A DNA stretch of 64,000 nt from Bacillus sp. FJAT-27916 (lineage in GTDB: Bacteria; Bacillota; Bacilli; Bacillales; Pradoshiaceae): NCBI RefSeq assembly GCF_001183965.1, contig NZ_LFZV01000001.1, forward strand, positions 2,061,871-2,125,870. The letters are read 5' to 3'. Below the pieces are notes generated by a model. It was given only the letters and a program-made list of their open reading frames with translations, was not told the origin of the DNA and made no database searches. Numbering within the stretch: position 1 is the stretch's first letter; every line of letters starts with the position of its first letter. Shown piece by piece: positions 23,984-33,277 of the stretch. The position numbers and the translations under genes were made by a program.

Positions 23984-24710
23984 TTTTATTCAATTCTTCC
24001 GAGGGATGGGCGGAAAGATCAGCTCAAATGTCTTGGCCGGCATGCAAGGACAGCCATCCGCACAAAGCATCTCCTTCCTTCGGCAGCTTGAAAAGGAGGT
24101 TCGTCAAAAGGATGATCTATCCTGTCCTCTAAAGGATTTAGAAGTCGTCGTCTTTGATATCGAAACAACCGGGTTTCATCCGGATAAAGGAGATCAAATC
24201 CTATCCATCGGTGCTGTAAAAATGAAAGGCGCAGCTTTTTGCGAGGAGGACACCTTTTATTCCTTAATCAAGAATGATGGCATCCTTTCCACTGAAATCC
24301 GTGCTTTAACCAATATTACCGATGAGCAGCTGCAGGATGCTCCTGAAGCTCACGAGGTTTTAATGCAATTCTTTCAATTTATTTCATCGAGGATTTTGAT
24401 TGCCCACCATTCCAAGCATGAAATGGCGTTTATGCGAAAGATCACTTGGAATCTCATGAAAAAAAGGTTTCAGCATCGAATGATTGACACCTCCTTTCTG
24501 ACCAATCTGTTGACCCCAGGACCGCAAACAATACGTACATTGGATCAACTATGCGAGGAATGCGGGATTGAGATAAAGAACCGGCATCATGCCCTTGGAG
24601 ATGCCCTCATGACAGGGTCTATATGGGCTTATTATTTGCAGAAGGCTATCGATGAGGGATATAAAAATCTAGGTGATGTGTACAGCGAGCTTGCCAAGAA
24701 AAGAGGATGA
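23970..24710 (+). CDS. DnaQ-like 3'-5' exonuclease
   Basis: A 246-aa DEDD exonuclease. Motif I is VVFDIETTGFHPDKGDQI (Asp63, Glu65), motif II is LIAHHSKHEMAFM and motif III is NRHHALGDALMT, with the His-x4-Asp of the DEDDh group. It should degrade single-stranded DNA or RNA ends. The ~50-residue N-terminal extension is specific to this stand-alone type. GGAAGGAG lies 4 nt before the ATG at 23970; a second ATG at 23976 is possible. In other bacteria the DUF294 and exonuclease genes also travel together, so a shared pathway is likely though undefined. Confidence 0.88.
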   Translation: MGMNDFIQFFRGMGGKISSNVLAGMQGQPSAQSISFLRQLEKEVRQKDDLSCPLKDLEVVVFDIETTGFHPDKGDQILSIGAVKMKGAAFCEEDTFYSLIKNDGILSTEIRALTNITDEQLQDAPEAHEVLMQFFQFISSRILIAHHSKHEMAFMRKITWNLMKKRFQHRMIDTSFLTNLLTPGPQTIRTLDQLCEECGIEIKNRHHALGDALMTGSIWAYYLQKAIDEGYKNLGDVYSELAKKRG

Positions 24711-24715
24711 AACAG

Positions 24716-24752
24716 GAAAAAAGAGCCCAATCAAATAGGCTCTTTTTCGTTC
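24716..24752. terminator. Bidirectional terminator between exonuclease and wrbA
   Basis: Stem AAAGAGCC / GGCTCTTT at 24720-24745 with T-runs on both sides. It serves both convergent genes. Confidence 0.8.
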
Positions 24753-24754
24753 GT

Positions 24755-25363
24755 TTATTCATTTCCTTTTTTCACCCATTCAGCAACAGTGATGGTACGT
24801 TTGGCTTGATATTTCACAGCCTCTCGAACATCCTCAATCATTTTTCCATCCTGTCCGACCGTTACGCTTGTACCATACGGATTTCCTCCTGCTTTGAAGG
24901 TAGAAGGATCGGCATATCCCGGTGTTGCTACGATCGCACCCCAATGATACATCGTAGTGTACAAGGATAGGATGGTCGCCTCCTGACCGCCATGAGGGTT
25001 TTGAGCAGATGACATGGCACTGACCACCTTATTGACCAGTTTTCCATTAAACCAAAGCCCTCCTGTCGTATCAAGGAATTGCTTCATCTGGGATGGCATA
25101 TTGCCAAACCGGGTCGGTACACTGAAGATGATGGCATCGGCCCATTCCAAATCATCAAGAGCAACCTCAGGCACTTCTTTTGTCGATTCGATAAAGGCTT
25201 TCCACTCCTGATTTGCCTCAATGACCGACTGCGGAGCAAGCTCAGGCACCTTCATGACTTTCACCTCAGCACCAGCCTCTATTCCGGCTTCCTCTGCCCA
25301 TTTGGCAAGCTGATAATTCGTTCCGCCCACGCTGTAATAGATAATGGCCAATTTGATAGGCAT
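24755..25363 (-). CDS. wrbA: NAD(P)H:quinone oxidoreductase, WrbA type
   Basis: A 202-aa flavodoxin-like protein. MPIKLAIIYYSVGGTNYQLAK is the FMN phosphate loop; FSVPTRFGNMPSQMKQFLDTTGGLW and SSAQNPHGGQEATILSL are WrbA hallmarks. It reduces quinones by two electrons and so avoids semiquinone radicals. AAGGAG precedes the ATG at 25363. It follows mhqO after 87 bases in the same direction with no terminator seen, which suggests an mhqO-wrbA operon under the MhqR-type operator. Confidence 0.93.
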   Translation of the reverse strand: MPIKLAIIYYSVGGTNYQLAKWAEEAGIEAGAEVKVMKVPELAPQSVIEANQEWKAFIESTKEVPEVALDDLEWADAIIFSVPTRFGNMPSQMKQFLDTTGGLWFNGKLVNKVVSAMSSAQNPHGGQEATILSLYTTMYHWGAIVATPGYADPSTFKAGGNPYGTSVTVGQDGKMIEDVREAVKYQAKRTITVAEWVKKGNE

Positions 25364-25450
25364 ATGACTCCTTCTCCTTTCCACCGTTTAATACGGTTGT
25401 GTATCCATTGCCTTCCTATTTATCTACCCTTTTTTTCCCTTTTACAAGCA

Positions 25451-26386
25451 TCAATTCATTTCTCTTAAGCGAATCTCCATTAAGTTGCCTTCAATCTCTA
25501 ATCTTCTGGGGTCATATTCCTCTGGAAGCATCAATGACTCTCCAAGATGCTGTATATCTTCATCAATCAGGAATCCTGGCGAATCGGTTGCAATCTCGAA
25601 AAGAATGTCCCCATGCTCACGGAAATAAACAGCCTTGAAATATTTCCGATCCTTGATGGGAGTCACCGCAAAGCCTTTGCTGATAATGGATTCACGAGCC
25701 TTTAATTGGTCCTCATTATCCATTGCTCTCCAGGCAATATGATGAACGGTTCCTGTTCCCATCCTCCCGCGCTCATGCTCTGACACATCCACATCAACCG
25801 TATTTCCATACTCTGCTTCACTGCGGTAGCGGACATAATGCCCTTCCTTGCCGACAACCTCAAAGCCCAATCCGTTCCTAAGCAGCCCCATCGTATGACT
25901 TGGAGAACTTGATAAAAGAATGGCACCTGCAAAGCCCTTTATTCCTGTATCTGGCCCCACGCCATTGAAATGCCAAATAGACTGCTCCCCTTCTGCGCGC
26001 TCGACCAATTCCAATTGAAGACCGTGTGGATCCCGAAAGGCTAGATAAGTCTCTCCAAAACGTGCATGCTTCCTGGATTTGACATGATATCGTTGAAATC
26101 TCTCCTCCCAGAATGGCATGGCCCCTTTAGGAATCGCAAAGCTTGTCACGCTGACCTGTCCTGTGCCAATGCGGCCCTTAAATCCTTTGTTCCAAGGAAA
26201 GAAGGTCATAACCGTCCCTGGTGATCCTTGATCATTGCCAAAATAAAGATGATACGTACCTGGGTCATCGAAGTTAACCGTTTTTTTCACTAGCCGCATA
26301 CCAAGAACACTACCGTAAAAATCAAGATTTTCTTGAACGTTTCCTACGATAGCAGAAATATGATGGATACCCATTGTTTTAAACAT
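25451..26386 (-). CDS. mhqO: Ring-cleaving dioxygenase / glyoxalase-like protein MhqO
   Basis: 311 aa from the ATG at 26386, with AGGGAG 9 nt upstream; B. subtilis MhqO is about the same length. Two VOC (glyoxalase/extradiol dioxygenase) modules are visible: GIHHISAIVGNVQENLDFYGSVLGMRL...HLYFGN, and then VHHIAWRAMDNEDQL...VYFREHGDILFEIATD, whose His and Glu are metal ligands. It is thought to detoxify hydroquinones and catechols. The upstream operator matches the MhqR consensus. Confidence 0.92.
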   Translation of the reverse strand: MFKTMGIHHISAIVGNVQENLDFYGSVLGMRLVKKTVNFDDPGTYHLYFGNDQGSPGTVMTFFPWNKGFKGRIGTGQVSVTSFAIPKGAMPFWEERFQRYHVKSRKHARFGETYLAFRDPHGLQLELVERAEGEQSIWHFNGVGPDTGIKGFAGAILLSSSPSHTMGLLRNGLGFEVVGKEGHYVRYRSEAEYGNTVDVDVSEHERGRMGTGTVHHIAWRAMDNEDQLKARESIISKGFAVTPIKDRKYFKAVYFREHGDILFEIATDSPGFLIDEDIQHLGESLMLPEEYDPRRLEIEGNLMEIRLREMN

Positions 26387-26424
26387 GCCTGCCAACTCCC
26401 TTTGAATCAAATCTTTTATTGGAT

Positions 26425-26454
26425 TTATTATCTCAAATTCGAGATAATTGTCAA
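26425..26454 (-). promoter_or_regulatory. Promoter with MhqR-type operator
   Basis: On the minus strand: TTGACA (26454-26449), 18 nt, TAATAA (26430-26425). The spacer holds a 20-bp inverted repeat (26428-26447, TTATCTC..GAGATAA) with one mismatched pair. It matches the MhqR operator described in B. subtilis (tATCTcgaAtTCgAGATa). Confidence 0.75.
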
Positions 26455-26488
26455 ATAAAAAAATCATTCACGCCTTGTTTTAGCATGT

Positions 26489-26525
26489 AAAAAGGTGATT
26501 CTTCCTCTCTTGAACCACCTTTTTA
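26489..26525 (-). terminator. Terminator of galU
   Basis: Stem AAAAAGGTG-TTC / GAA-CACCTTTTT. On the minus strand a T-run follows. It lies about 35 bases past the galU stop. Confidence 0.8.
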
Positions 26526-26557
26526 GTCAAATATATTTGATTAACGATTCATCTAAA

Positions 26558-27442
26558 TCATTCCTTGTCTTCAAAAGATTTAATCTTTTCTTTCATAAAG
26601 TCCAAAACATCACCACGTAATGATGGATTCCTCAAGGCAAAATCAATCGTTGTCTTAATAAAGCCGATTTTATCCCCGACATCATAACGCGTTCCTTCAA
26701 AATCATAGGCAAATACACGCTGGATTTCATTCAGCTTTTGAATCGCATCGGTCAATTGAATTTCACCGCCCGCTCCAGGCTTCTGATTCTCAAGAAACAT
26801 GAAGATCTCTGGCATCAATATGTATCGGCCTAGGATAGCAAGATTGGAAGGTGCCTTGCCCGAGGCTGGTTTTTCAATAAAATCATTCACCTCGTATAGC
26901 CTGTTTCCTCTTTGCTTACCTGGGTCTATGATTCCATACCGATGTGTCTCTGAATTCGGGACATGCTGAACACCGATAATGGAGGATAGAGTTTGGTCAT
27001 ATTGATTAATTAATTGCTTCAAGCACGGAGTCTCAGCAACGACTACATCATCTCCGAGTAAGACGGCAAATGGTTCATCCCCAATAAATTTCCGGGCACA
27101 CCAAATGGCATGGCCTAATCCTTTCGGCTCCTTCTGACGAATATAATAAATGTCTACCTTTGACGGTGCTTGAACCTTCTCAAGCAATTCATACTTTTGC
27201 TTTTCCTCAAGATTGGCTTCAAGCTCGAAGGCATTGTCAAAATGATCTTCAATAGCCCGTTTTCCTTTACCCGTAACGATAATGATATCCTCAATACCTG
27301 AGCAGATTGCTTCCTCTACGATATATTGAATCGTTGGTTTATCGACAATCGGCAGCATTTCCTTTGGCATTGCCTTTGTGGCCGGTAAGAAACGGGTTCC
27401 CAAGCCAGCTGCTGGTATGATGGCTTTTCGCACTCTCCTCAT
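26558..27442 (-). CDS. galU: UTP-glucose-1-phosphate uridylyltransferase
   Basis: 294 aa, starting [32 protein letters not shown]: the nucleotide-binding [11 protein letters not shown] signature of GalU/GtaB. VLLGDDVV and GEIQLTDAI also fit. It makes UDP-glucose for teichoic acid glucosylation, glycolipid anchors and polysaccharides. GGGGAGG lies 6 nt before the ATG at 27442. It stands alone with its own terminator. Confidence 0.96.
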   Translation of the reverse strand: MRRVRKAIIPAAGLGTRFLPATKAMPKEMLPIVDKPTIQYIVEEAICSGIEDIIIVTGKGKRAIEDHFDNAFELEANLEEKQKYELLEKVQAPSKVDIYYIRQKEPKGLGHAIWCARKFIGDEPFAVLLGDDVVVAETPCLKQLINQYDQTLSSIIGVQHVPNSETHRYGIIDPGKQRGNRLYEVNDFIEKPASGKAPSNLAILGRYILMPEIFMFLENQKPGAGGEIQLTDAIQKLNEIQRVFAYDFEGTRYDVGDKIGFIKTTIDFALRNPSLRGDVLDFMKEKIKSFEDKE

Positions 27443-27735
27443 GATTGACCTCCCCATATGCTTCATCAGTCATTACATCATTTTATAGGAAAAACCTTGT
27501 TCACATGACTATTGGAATGAATCAAAACATGAAACATCCAAAATCCTGGTTTCCCTATATGTCATCTTTCTCGCTTTATTCACCATCTTCATCCTTGCAC
27601 TAAATCTCTTACAAGCAAACGGACAATATAAAAATATTCAGACAATATAATCTTAGCATAATGAAATTCCCCGTACAATCTGCTCCTATATACCAGTCGA
27701 TAAGCCTTTAGCTGAAACACGCCAATCAATAGAAT
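27443..27735. other. galU upstream region
   Basis: About 290 bases with no supported coding sequence. It should carry the galU promoter, but none was fixed. Confidence 0.3.
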
Positions 27736-27765
27736 CTAAAAAAGCCTCCCGATCAGGAGACTTTA
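27736..27765 (-). terminator. Terminator after the small membrane protein gene
   Basis: Stem AAAG-CTCC / GGAG-CTTT. On the minus strand it is followed by TTTTTTAG, about 60 bases past the stop. Confidence 0.75.
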
Positions 27766-27823
27766 GGTTAGCTTACTTCAATTGTTTCAAAATCTACCTT
27801 CATGCTACTAATCTGAGCCTTTA

Positions 27824-28135
27824 TCAAGCAACGAGTAATAGCAGCACCAAAATCCCTTGCATCAGCAAAACACCAGCAATGGATTTCTCATTCCTCAATG
27901 ATTTATACGTCAATGCACCGAAAATGATCAAAATGATTGAGGCGATGGCCAGCCAAGTAATCATTTTGGCTGTAAATACAACGACAAATCCAGTTATGAA
28001 GAGTATCTGCAAAATCACAACGGCAAAAATGATTTTTTTTGCAGGATCTTCACGATGATTGGAAGCCCATAGGGCAAGCAGTAAAACAGTTAACACCGGG
28101 ATGACAATTGATGCGAAAAATGCAATCCAATCCAT
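27824..28135 (-). CDS. Hypothetical membrane protein (three or four spans)
   Basis: 103 aa from ATG 28135 (MDWIAFFASIVIPVLTVLLLALWASN...), with GGGGG 6 nt upstream. Hydrophobic spans are about residues 4-24, 36-55, 58-75 and 86-103. There is a single charged cytoplasmic loop (NHREDPAKK). No family is recognised. It ends shortly before its own terminator, so it is separate from galU. Confidence 0.7.
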   Translation of the reverse strand: MDWIAFFASIVIPVLTVLLLALWASNHREDPAKKIIFAVVILQILFITGFVVVFTAKMITWLAIASIILIIFGALTYKSLRNEKSIAGVLLMQGILVLLLLVA

Positions 28136-28288
28136 TTGCATCCCCCTTTCTATAAAGGATGATTTCACCTAAGATGTTATCAGGAAAAGAAATATACAGT
28201 ATTTTGTAAAACTTTGTCGTTTTTCCCTCTTCCTGTGTATCGTACCATATTTTTATCCCCTTCAATAGTAATATAGCTATCTCCTTAA

Positions 28289-29482
28289 CTAAACAAATAA
28301 TCTAGGAAGCTCCTTTATTAAGGTATAAATGCCCATGACCGACATAGCCGCCACAACTATACCACCTAAAAAAGTCATCCATATCGGCTGCTGATAATCA
28401 CCAACAATCCTTTTTTGATAGCTGGCAATCAGCATAACCCCAAGAGCAATCGGCAGAATTAACCCATTCAGTGCCCCGGCAAGGACTAATACTTTTACAG
28501 GCTGTCCAATTAAAGCGAATACACCTGTTGAAATGACAATGAAGCTGATTGTAACCCAATTCTGATTCCGCGATACAGTGCTGCTGAATGTCTTAATGAA
28601 GGAAACAGATGTATAGGCCGCTCCTATGACACTTGTCACAGCTGCCGCCCACATAATAATCCCGAATATCTTGTAGCCAATATCTCCTGCAGCATGATGG
28701 AAGACGGAAGCGGCGGGATTTTCCGCGTCTAACACCAATCCTTGTGAGACGACCCCCAGTACGGAAAGAAATAGAAAGATTCGCATAATAGAGGCGAGTC
28801 CAATCTCACTGACCGCTCCTTTTGTCACTTCTGATACATGTTCCTTTCCCGACACCCCTGCATCAATCAAGCGGTGTCCGCCAGCGAATGTGATATACCC
28901 GCCAACTGTTCCGCCCACAAGGGTAACGATCGCCAATAAATCGATTTCCTCCGGCATGAAGGTCCTCGCAGCTGCTTCACCGACAGGAGGAGAGGCAGTA
29001 AACATCACATATAGCGTTAAGAAAATCATGACAAACCCCATGATTTGCGCAAAGCGGTCCATTGCTTTGCCCGCTTCCTTAATGAAAAAGATGCCCACTG
29101 CAACGAAACCGCTTAACACGGCCCCTAAACGGGGGTCAACACCAACGATGACATGTAAACCAAGTCCTGCACCAGCTATATTGCCGATATTAAATGCCAA
29201 GCCGCCCAAAACAATCATGGCTGCAAGGAAATAACCTAATCCAGGAAGCAATTCATTCGCTATGTCCTGCGCCCGCTTCTTGGATACGGCAATAATCCGC
29301 CATATATTCACCTGAGCCCCAAGGTCAATGATAATAGAAACAAGGATGACAAATCCCATGCTTGCTAGCAAGGTTTCCGTGAACACGGTTGTTTGTGTAA
29401 GAAAGCCTGGTCCAATCGCAGACGTGGCCATTAAGAAAGCTGCTCCAAGCAAGATACTTAAGCGTGATTCCTTCTTTTCCAT
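28289..29482 (-). CDS. ycsG: NRAMP-family transporter YcsG
   Basis: A 397-aa protein with 11 membrane spans. The NRAMP-like start SAIGPGFLTQTTVFTETLLASMGF replaces the strict DPGN metal-binding motif of MntH, which argues against a plain Mn transporter. It follows pxpA by 37 bases and ends the 5-oxoprolinase operon, as ycsG does in B. subtilis. It may bring in 5-oxoproline or an ion needed by the pathway; this is inferred from context only. Confidence 0.88.
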   Translation of the reverse strand: MEKKESRLSILLGAAFLMATSAIGPGFLTQTTVFTETLLASMGFVILVSIIIDLGAQVNIWRIIAVSKKRAQDIANELLPGLGYFLAAMIVLGGLAFNIGNIAGAGLGLHVIVGVDPRLGAVLSGFVAVGIFFIKEAGKAMDRFAQIMGFVMIFLTLYVMFTASPPVGEAAARTFMPEEIDLLAIVTLVGGTVGGYITFAGGHRLIDAGVSGKEHVSEVTKGAVSEIGLASIMRIFLFLSVLGVVSQGLVLDAENPAASVFHHAAGDIGYKIFGIIMWAAAVTSVIGAAYTSVSFIKTFSSTVSRNQNWVTISFIVISTGVFALIGQPVKVLVLAGALNGLILPIALGVMLIASYQKRIVGDYQQPIWMTFLGGIVVAAMSVMGIYTLIKELPRLFV

Positions 29483-29519
29483 TCATTCCTCACCCCCCTG
29501 AGTATCTTTAGGCTCGTTA

Positions 29520-30287
29520 TTAGATAAATTCTGCTATTCTCTTAATCTCAATATTCTCTTTTCGCAATGCTTGATTAATTTGCTCCGCAAATCGCAGTGC
29601 GCTTGTTCCATCTCCATGGATGCAAACCGTTTGGGCGATGATCTCAATATCTGCTCCCTGCCTGGTTTGGACCTTTTTTTCCTTCACCATTCGGACAACT
29701 TGAGCAATCGCCTCATCCGAGTTTTCGATGACCGAGCCAAACGTCCTTCTAGAAGTCAACGACCCATCCTGCTGATAGGTGCGGTCTGAGAACACTTCAC
29801 TTGCTGTCCGAAGACCGATTTTCGCACCCTCTTTAACCAGTTCACTTCCTGATAACCCAAATAAAATCAGCTCAGGGTCAACCTTATACACCGCTTCAGC
29901 AATCGCCTCTGAAAGCTTCGCGTCAATAGCGGCCATATTAAACAATGCCCCATGCGGCTTAACATGCTGAAGCGTCCCGCCCTCTGAGCGGACAAATGCA
30001 TTCAAGGCGCCAATCTGATAGATGACGAGGTCATACACCTCCTCCGGACTGACCTGCATTTCCCTTCTTCCAAACCCGACTAGGTCTTGAAAACCCGGAT
30101 GAGCGCCGATTCCAACATTCCTCTCTAATGCCAGACGAACGGTTTTCTTCATCGTGGCCGGATCTCCCGCATGAAAGCCGCAAGCAATATTGGCAGACGT
30201 AATATATCCTAATATGGCTTCATCTGATCCCATTTGATAATTTCCGAAGCTTTCTCCCATATCACAATTAATGTCAATCACGTACAC
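29520..30287 (-). CDS. pxpA: 5-oxoprolinase subunit A (YcsF/LamB family)
   Basis: 255 aa. A GTG start 7 nt after GGGGG gives [31 protein letters not shown] and [12 protein letters not shown] are LamB/YcsF signatures, and [12 protein letters not shown] follows. With PxpB and PxpC it forms the ATP-dependent prokaryotic 5-oxoprolinase that turns 5-oxo-L-proline into L-glutamate. The three genes are contiguous here. Confidence 0.95.
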   Translation of the reverse strand: MYVIDINCDMGESFGNYQMGSDEAILGYITSANIACGFHAGDPATMKKTVRLALERNVGIGAHPGFQDLVGFGRREMQVSPEEVYDLVIYQIGALNAFVRSEGGTLQHVKPHGALFNMAAIDAKLSEAIAEAVYKVDPELILFGLSGSELVKEGAKIGLRTASEVFSDRTYQQDGSLTSRRTFGSVIENSDEAIAQVVRMVKEKKVQTRQGADIEIIAQTVCIHGDGTSALRFAEQINQALRKENIEIKRIAEFI

Positions 30288-30299
30288 ATTAAATCCCCC

Positions 30300-31256
30300 T
30301 TATGAGTACTTCATCTGTATGGCCCTCTTTAGAATTTTCAGCTCCCGCTCCTGTTCAAGCAACAGTCGCTGTGCCTCCTTTAGACTAATCATCTCGAAGG
30401 TCAATCGATCTCCTGGCTTTGCTTGGGCGACAACCGCCTGATCGACCGTTGCCACTTGAGCAATCTTCGCATAACCGCCAAGCGTCTGGCTGTCAGCCAT
30501 TAGAATAATCGGCTGTCCGTCTGCCGGAACTTGAATCGTCCCAAATGATACGGCCTCTGAGATGAATTCAGTTTGCTTTTTCAAGCTTAAACGCTCCCCT
30601 TCAAGCCGGTATCCCATGCGATCGGATTCAGGCTTTACGATGAATTCCTTTTTGATTAAGGCAGCCCTGCTTTCCTCTGTAAAGGCATCATAATCGAGAC
30701 CAGGAAGGACCCGAACATTCTTCCTTGTCCCGCCATCATGCAGGCGGAATGACTCTGCTGACCACTTCATTGGTCCAGTCCATCTGATTGGTTTGGCAGC
30801 CTTAAGCTGGATTTCGTCCCCTTTTTCAAGTGCTCTTCCTTTATAGCCCCCAATTCCGGCCCTTAGGTAAGTGGACTTGCTATGCATGACATGTTCAATG
30901 GAAAATCCGCCATGGACCGCTAAATAACATCTCAGCCCGTTTTTTGGATGACCGAACGACAGTACATCCCCATCATCCACCAATAACGGACGATACATCT
31001 TAACCGGCTGTCCATTAACAGCAGGAGAGAAATGACCGCCAGTCATTGCGATGACTGCCTTTTCCTGAAAGCGTATAACAGGCCCGCCCATCGTAATTTC
31101 GACTGTTTCTGTTTCCTCTGGATTGAGCACTAGCATATTGGCTATCCGGTGTGCAGTCTGATCCATCGCTCCACTCGCAATAATCCCATACTGTTTGTAG
31201 CCAGTCCTGCCTAAATCTTGAATCGTCGTTAATAATCCCGGCTTTTCAATAATCAA
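30300..31256 (-). CDS. pxpC: 5-oxoprolinase subunit C (KipA, biotin-dependent carboxylase-like)
   Basis: 318 aa. A TTG start at 31256 overlaps the pxpB stop (TTGA). Motifs are KPGLLTTIQDLGRTGYKQYG, GAMDQTAHRIANMLVLN and DGQPIILMADSQTLGGY, as in KipA/AHS2 proteins. It is a subunit of 5-oxoprolinase; in B. subtilis KipA was also described as relieving KipI inhibition of the sporulation kinase KinA. AGGGGAG precedes the start. Translational coupling is evident. Confidence 0.94.
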   Translation of the reverse strand: MIIEKPGLLTTIQDLGRTGYKQYGIIASGAMDQTAHRIANMLVLNPEETETVEITMGGPVIRFQEKAVIAMTGGHFSPAVNGQPVKMYRPLLVDDGDVLSFGHPKNGLRCYLAVHGGFSIEHVMHSKSTYLRAGIGGYKGRALEKGDEIQLKAAKPIRWTGPMKWSAESFRLHDGGTRKNVRVLPGLDYDAFTEESRAALIKKEFIVKPESDRMGYRLEGERLSLKKQTEFISEAVSFGTIQVPADGQPIILMADSQTLGGYAKIAQVATVDQAVVAQAKPGDRLTFEMISLKEAQRLLLEQERELKILKRAIQMKYS

Positions 31257-31966
31257 GAATGCTCCCCTCCCAACGAAAGATATTCTTCATAGCTAATGGG
31301 GTTAAATTTGATTTGGTCGCCTGCTTGCAGCAAGGCAGGAGGTTCTTTATCAGGGAGAAAAAGAGAATAAGGGGTTCTGCCGATTAATTGCCAGCCGCCA
31401 GGGGATTCAATCGGATAAATCCCTGTCTGCTCACCGGCTATTCCGACACTCCTTGAAGGAATCTTAAGCCTAGGAGTTTCTTTGCGTGGTGTTGCGATTT
31501 CTTTTTTCATGCCGCCCATATAGGGAAAGCCAGGAGCAAATCCAAGCATATAGACGACATACTCTCCGCTCGCATGCAGTTCAATAACCTCTTCCTCAGA
31601 TAGTTTGTGATAGTGTGCTACATAAGCAAGGTCCGGCCCGAGCTCCCCTCCGTAACAAACTGGAATCTCCATGAACCTCTCTTTTTTACTTTCTGTTCCT
31701 TGTCTGTCAGATAGGATTTCTTCAAGCCTCATCCTGGCTGTTTCATAAGGAGATTGACCATCCTTATGGAGCCAGTCTAATTGAACAGGGTCATAGAAAA
31801 CGGCGATTGAGGCAAAGCTTGGAACGATTTCAATCAGCCAATCCTCCTCGACTTGTTCAAGCCGCCTGGAAGCCTTCATGACCTTTTCATATTCTTGCTG
31901 ACCTATTGCAGAGCCGCATTTAATCATGACAGCCTTGTCTCCTAAAGGAGAAAATGTATACGTCAC
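31253..31966 (-). CDS. pxpB: 5-oxoprolinase subunit B (KipI)
   Basis: The preferred start is GTG at 31966, 8 nt after AGGAG, giving VTYTFSPLGDKAVMIKCG... (237 aa, near the B. subtilis KipI length of 240). An ATG 20 codons upstream has a poor RBS. Motifs of the AHS1 domain: GFAPGFPYMGGM, PRKETPRLKIPSRSVGIAGEQTGIYP and GGWQLIGRTP. KipI is known as a KinA inhibitor as well as an oxoprolinase subunit. It leads the operon pxpB-pxpC-pxpA-ycsG. I found no TnrA box upstream. Confidence 0.93.
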   Translation of the reverse strand: MTYTFSPLGDKAVMIKCGSAIGQQEYEKVMKASRRLEQVEEDWLIEIVPSFASIAVFYDPVQLDWLHKDGQSPYETARMRLEEILSDRQGTESKKERFMEIPVCYGGELGPDLAYVAHYHKLSEEEVIELHASGEYVVYMLGFAPGFPYMGGMKKEIATPRKETPRLKIPSRSVGIAGEQTGIYPIESPGGWQLIGRTPYSLFLPDKEPPALLQAGDQIKFNPISYEEYLSLGGEHS

Positions 31967-32230
31967 GTTCACCACTCCTTGCGTTGATTGTTTCGGTAAC
32001 TTAGTACAAATCGCCTTAACTTCCATTTACCACCAGAATACAAGTTTAATGTCTGATTAATCAATAAATTTCGACGCTATTAAACACAATGTTTGCACAT
32101 AGAACCATCGAACCATCATACTAGGTATATAAAAAAACCCTTACATACGTCATGCAAGACGATTTGTACAATGGATATTCTTTTTTGTAATATAATAATT
32201 AGCTAGATAACATCATAAGGAGGATTTAAC

Positions 32231-32971
32231 ATGAATGAGGTTATACGCACAATGCAGGCACATCGTTCTTACCGTTCCTATCTAGACAAGCAAGTGGATG
32301 AAAGTCAGCTAGAACATATCATCCAATGTGTTCAAGCGGCACCTAGCTGGATTAACGGTCAGCAGGTTTCTATCATTGCCGTTAAAGAACCTGAGCGCAA
32401 ACAGAAGCTCGCCATGTTATGTGGAAACCAGAAATATGTTGAAGAAGCACCAGTATTTCTTGTCTTCTGTCTCGATTTCTACCGGGCCTATTTAGCGAGC
32501 CAAATGGAAGGAACCCCCTTTGAAATAAGCAATAACATCGATACATTGCTTGTCGGGGCAACAGATGTCGGCATTGCCTTAGGTACTGCCGTTACGGCCT
32601 CGGAATCCTTTGGTTTAGGCACGGTTGCCATCGGCGGTATTAGACGGAACCTTGAGGAGGTCATCGAGGAGTTAAATCTGCCCCCTTATGTCCTTCCGGT
32701 AGCAGGGCTGTGCATCGGCCACCCTGCCGAAGACCCGGGTCTTAAACCGCGTCTCCCAGAAGAGGCTGTCGTTCATGAAGAACAGTATCAGCAGGATCTA
32801 TTGCCTGCCCTAGAGAATTACAACACTACCTATCGCGCCTATTTAGAAGAGCGTTCCAAAGGCAGCCGCAGCGGTACTTGGACAGAGGCTGTAGCAAACT
32901 TCTACAGCAAGCAGTATTATCAAGGCATTGAAGAAGCGCTAAAAAAACAGCAGCTGCCTCATAGTAAATAA
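32231..32971 (+). CDS. NfrA-type NADPH-dependent flavin/nitro reductase
   Basis: 246 aa of the nitroreductase FMN fold. MNEVIRTMQAHRSYRSYLDKQV (FMN-binding HRSYR), AAPSWINGQQVSIIAV, GLGTVAIGGIRRN and VAGLCIGHPAEDPGLKPRLP (GxPxxxxxxKPRLP) mark the NfrA/YcnD group. It reduces FMN, nitro compounds and possibly disulphides with NAD(P)H. AAGGAGG precedes the ATG. It diverges from the oxoprolinase operon. Confidence 0.92.
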   Translation: MNEVIRTMQAHRSYRSYLDKQVDESQLEHIIQCVQAAPSWINGQQVSIIAVKEPERKQKLAMLCGNQKYVEEAPVFLVFCLDFYRAYLASQMEGTPFEISNNIDTLLVGATDVGIALGTAVTASESFGLGTVAIGGIRRNLEEVIEELNLPPYVLPVAGLCIGHPAEDPGLKPRLPEEAVVHEEQYQQDLLPALENYNTTYRAYLEERSKGSRSGTWTEAVANFYSKQYYQGIEEALKKQQLPHSK

Positions 32972-32983
32972 GGCATCAAAACA

Positions 32984-33028
32984 TTCACTCCATCCGGAAA
33001 TACACTTTCCGGTGGAGTGTTTCTTTTT
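32984..33028 (+). terminator. Terminator of the NfrA-type reductase gene
   Basis: Stem CACTCC..CCGGAAA / TTTCCGG..GGAGTG followed by TTTCTTTTT. Confidence 0.85.
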
Positions 33029-33277
33029 ACTGCAGTTTTTCACTTGAAAATAATCTCTTCGCGTTAGCTTCTCCCATAAAATGGGTAGATGTGAATAGTC
33101 ATATATTCATATAGCCATTTTTATCCTCGAGTGTTAATATATGAAACAACAGCCTACTTTATGGTAAGATAGCAATAACTATCATTATCCCCCTTTTAAT
33201 GGTAGAGTTCTTTCCTAAATGGCTGACCCCTCAAAGCTATTATTCTAGGAATCGACATCAATTTTAGGAGGTTACAA

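Noticed and set aside
32164-32196. Sigma-A promoter for the NfrA-type gene (TTGTAC..TATAAT)
   Set aside because: The spacing is 21 bases, too long for a standard promoter.
31967-32230. TnrA box before the 5-oxoprolinase operon
   Set aside because: I looked for TGTNAN7TNACA because B. subtilis kip genes are nitrogen-regulated. Only poor matches were found.
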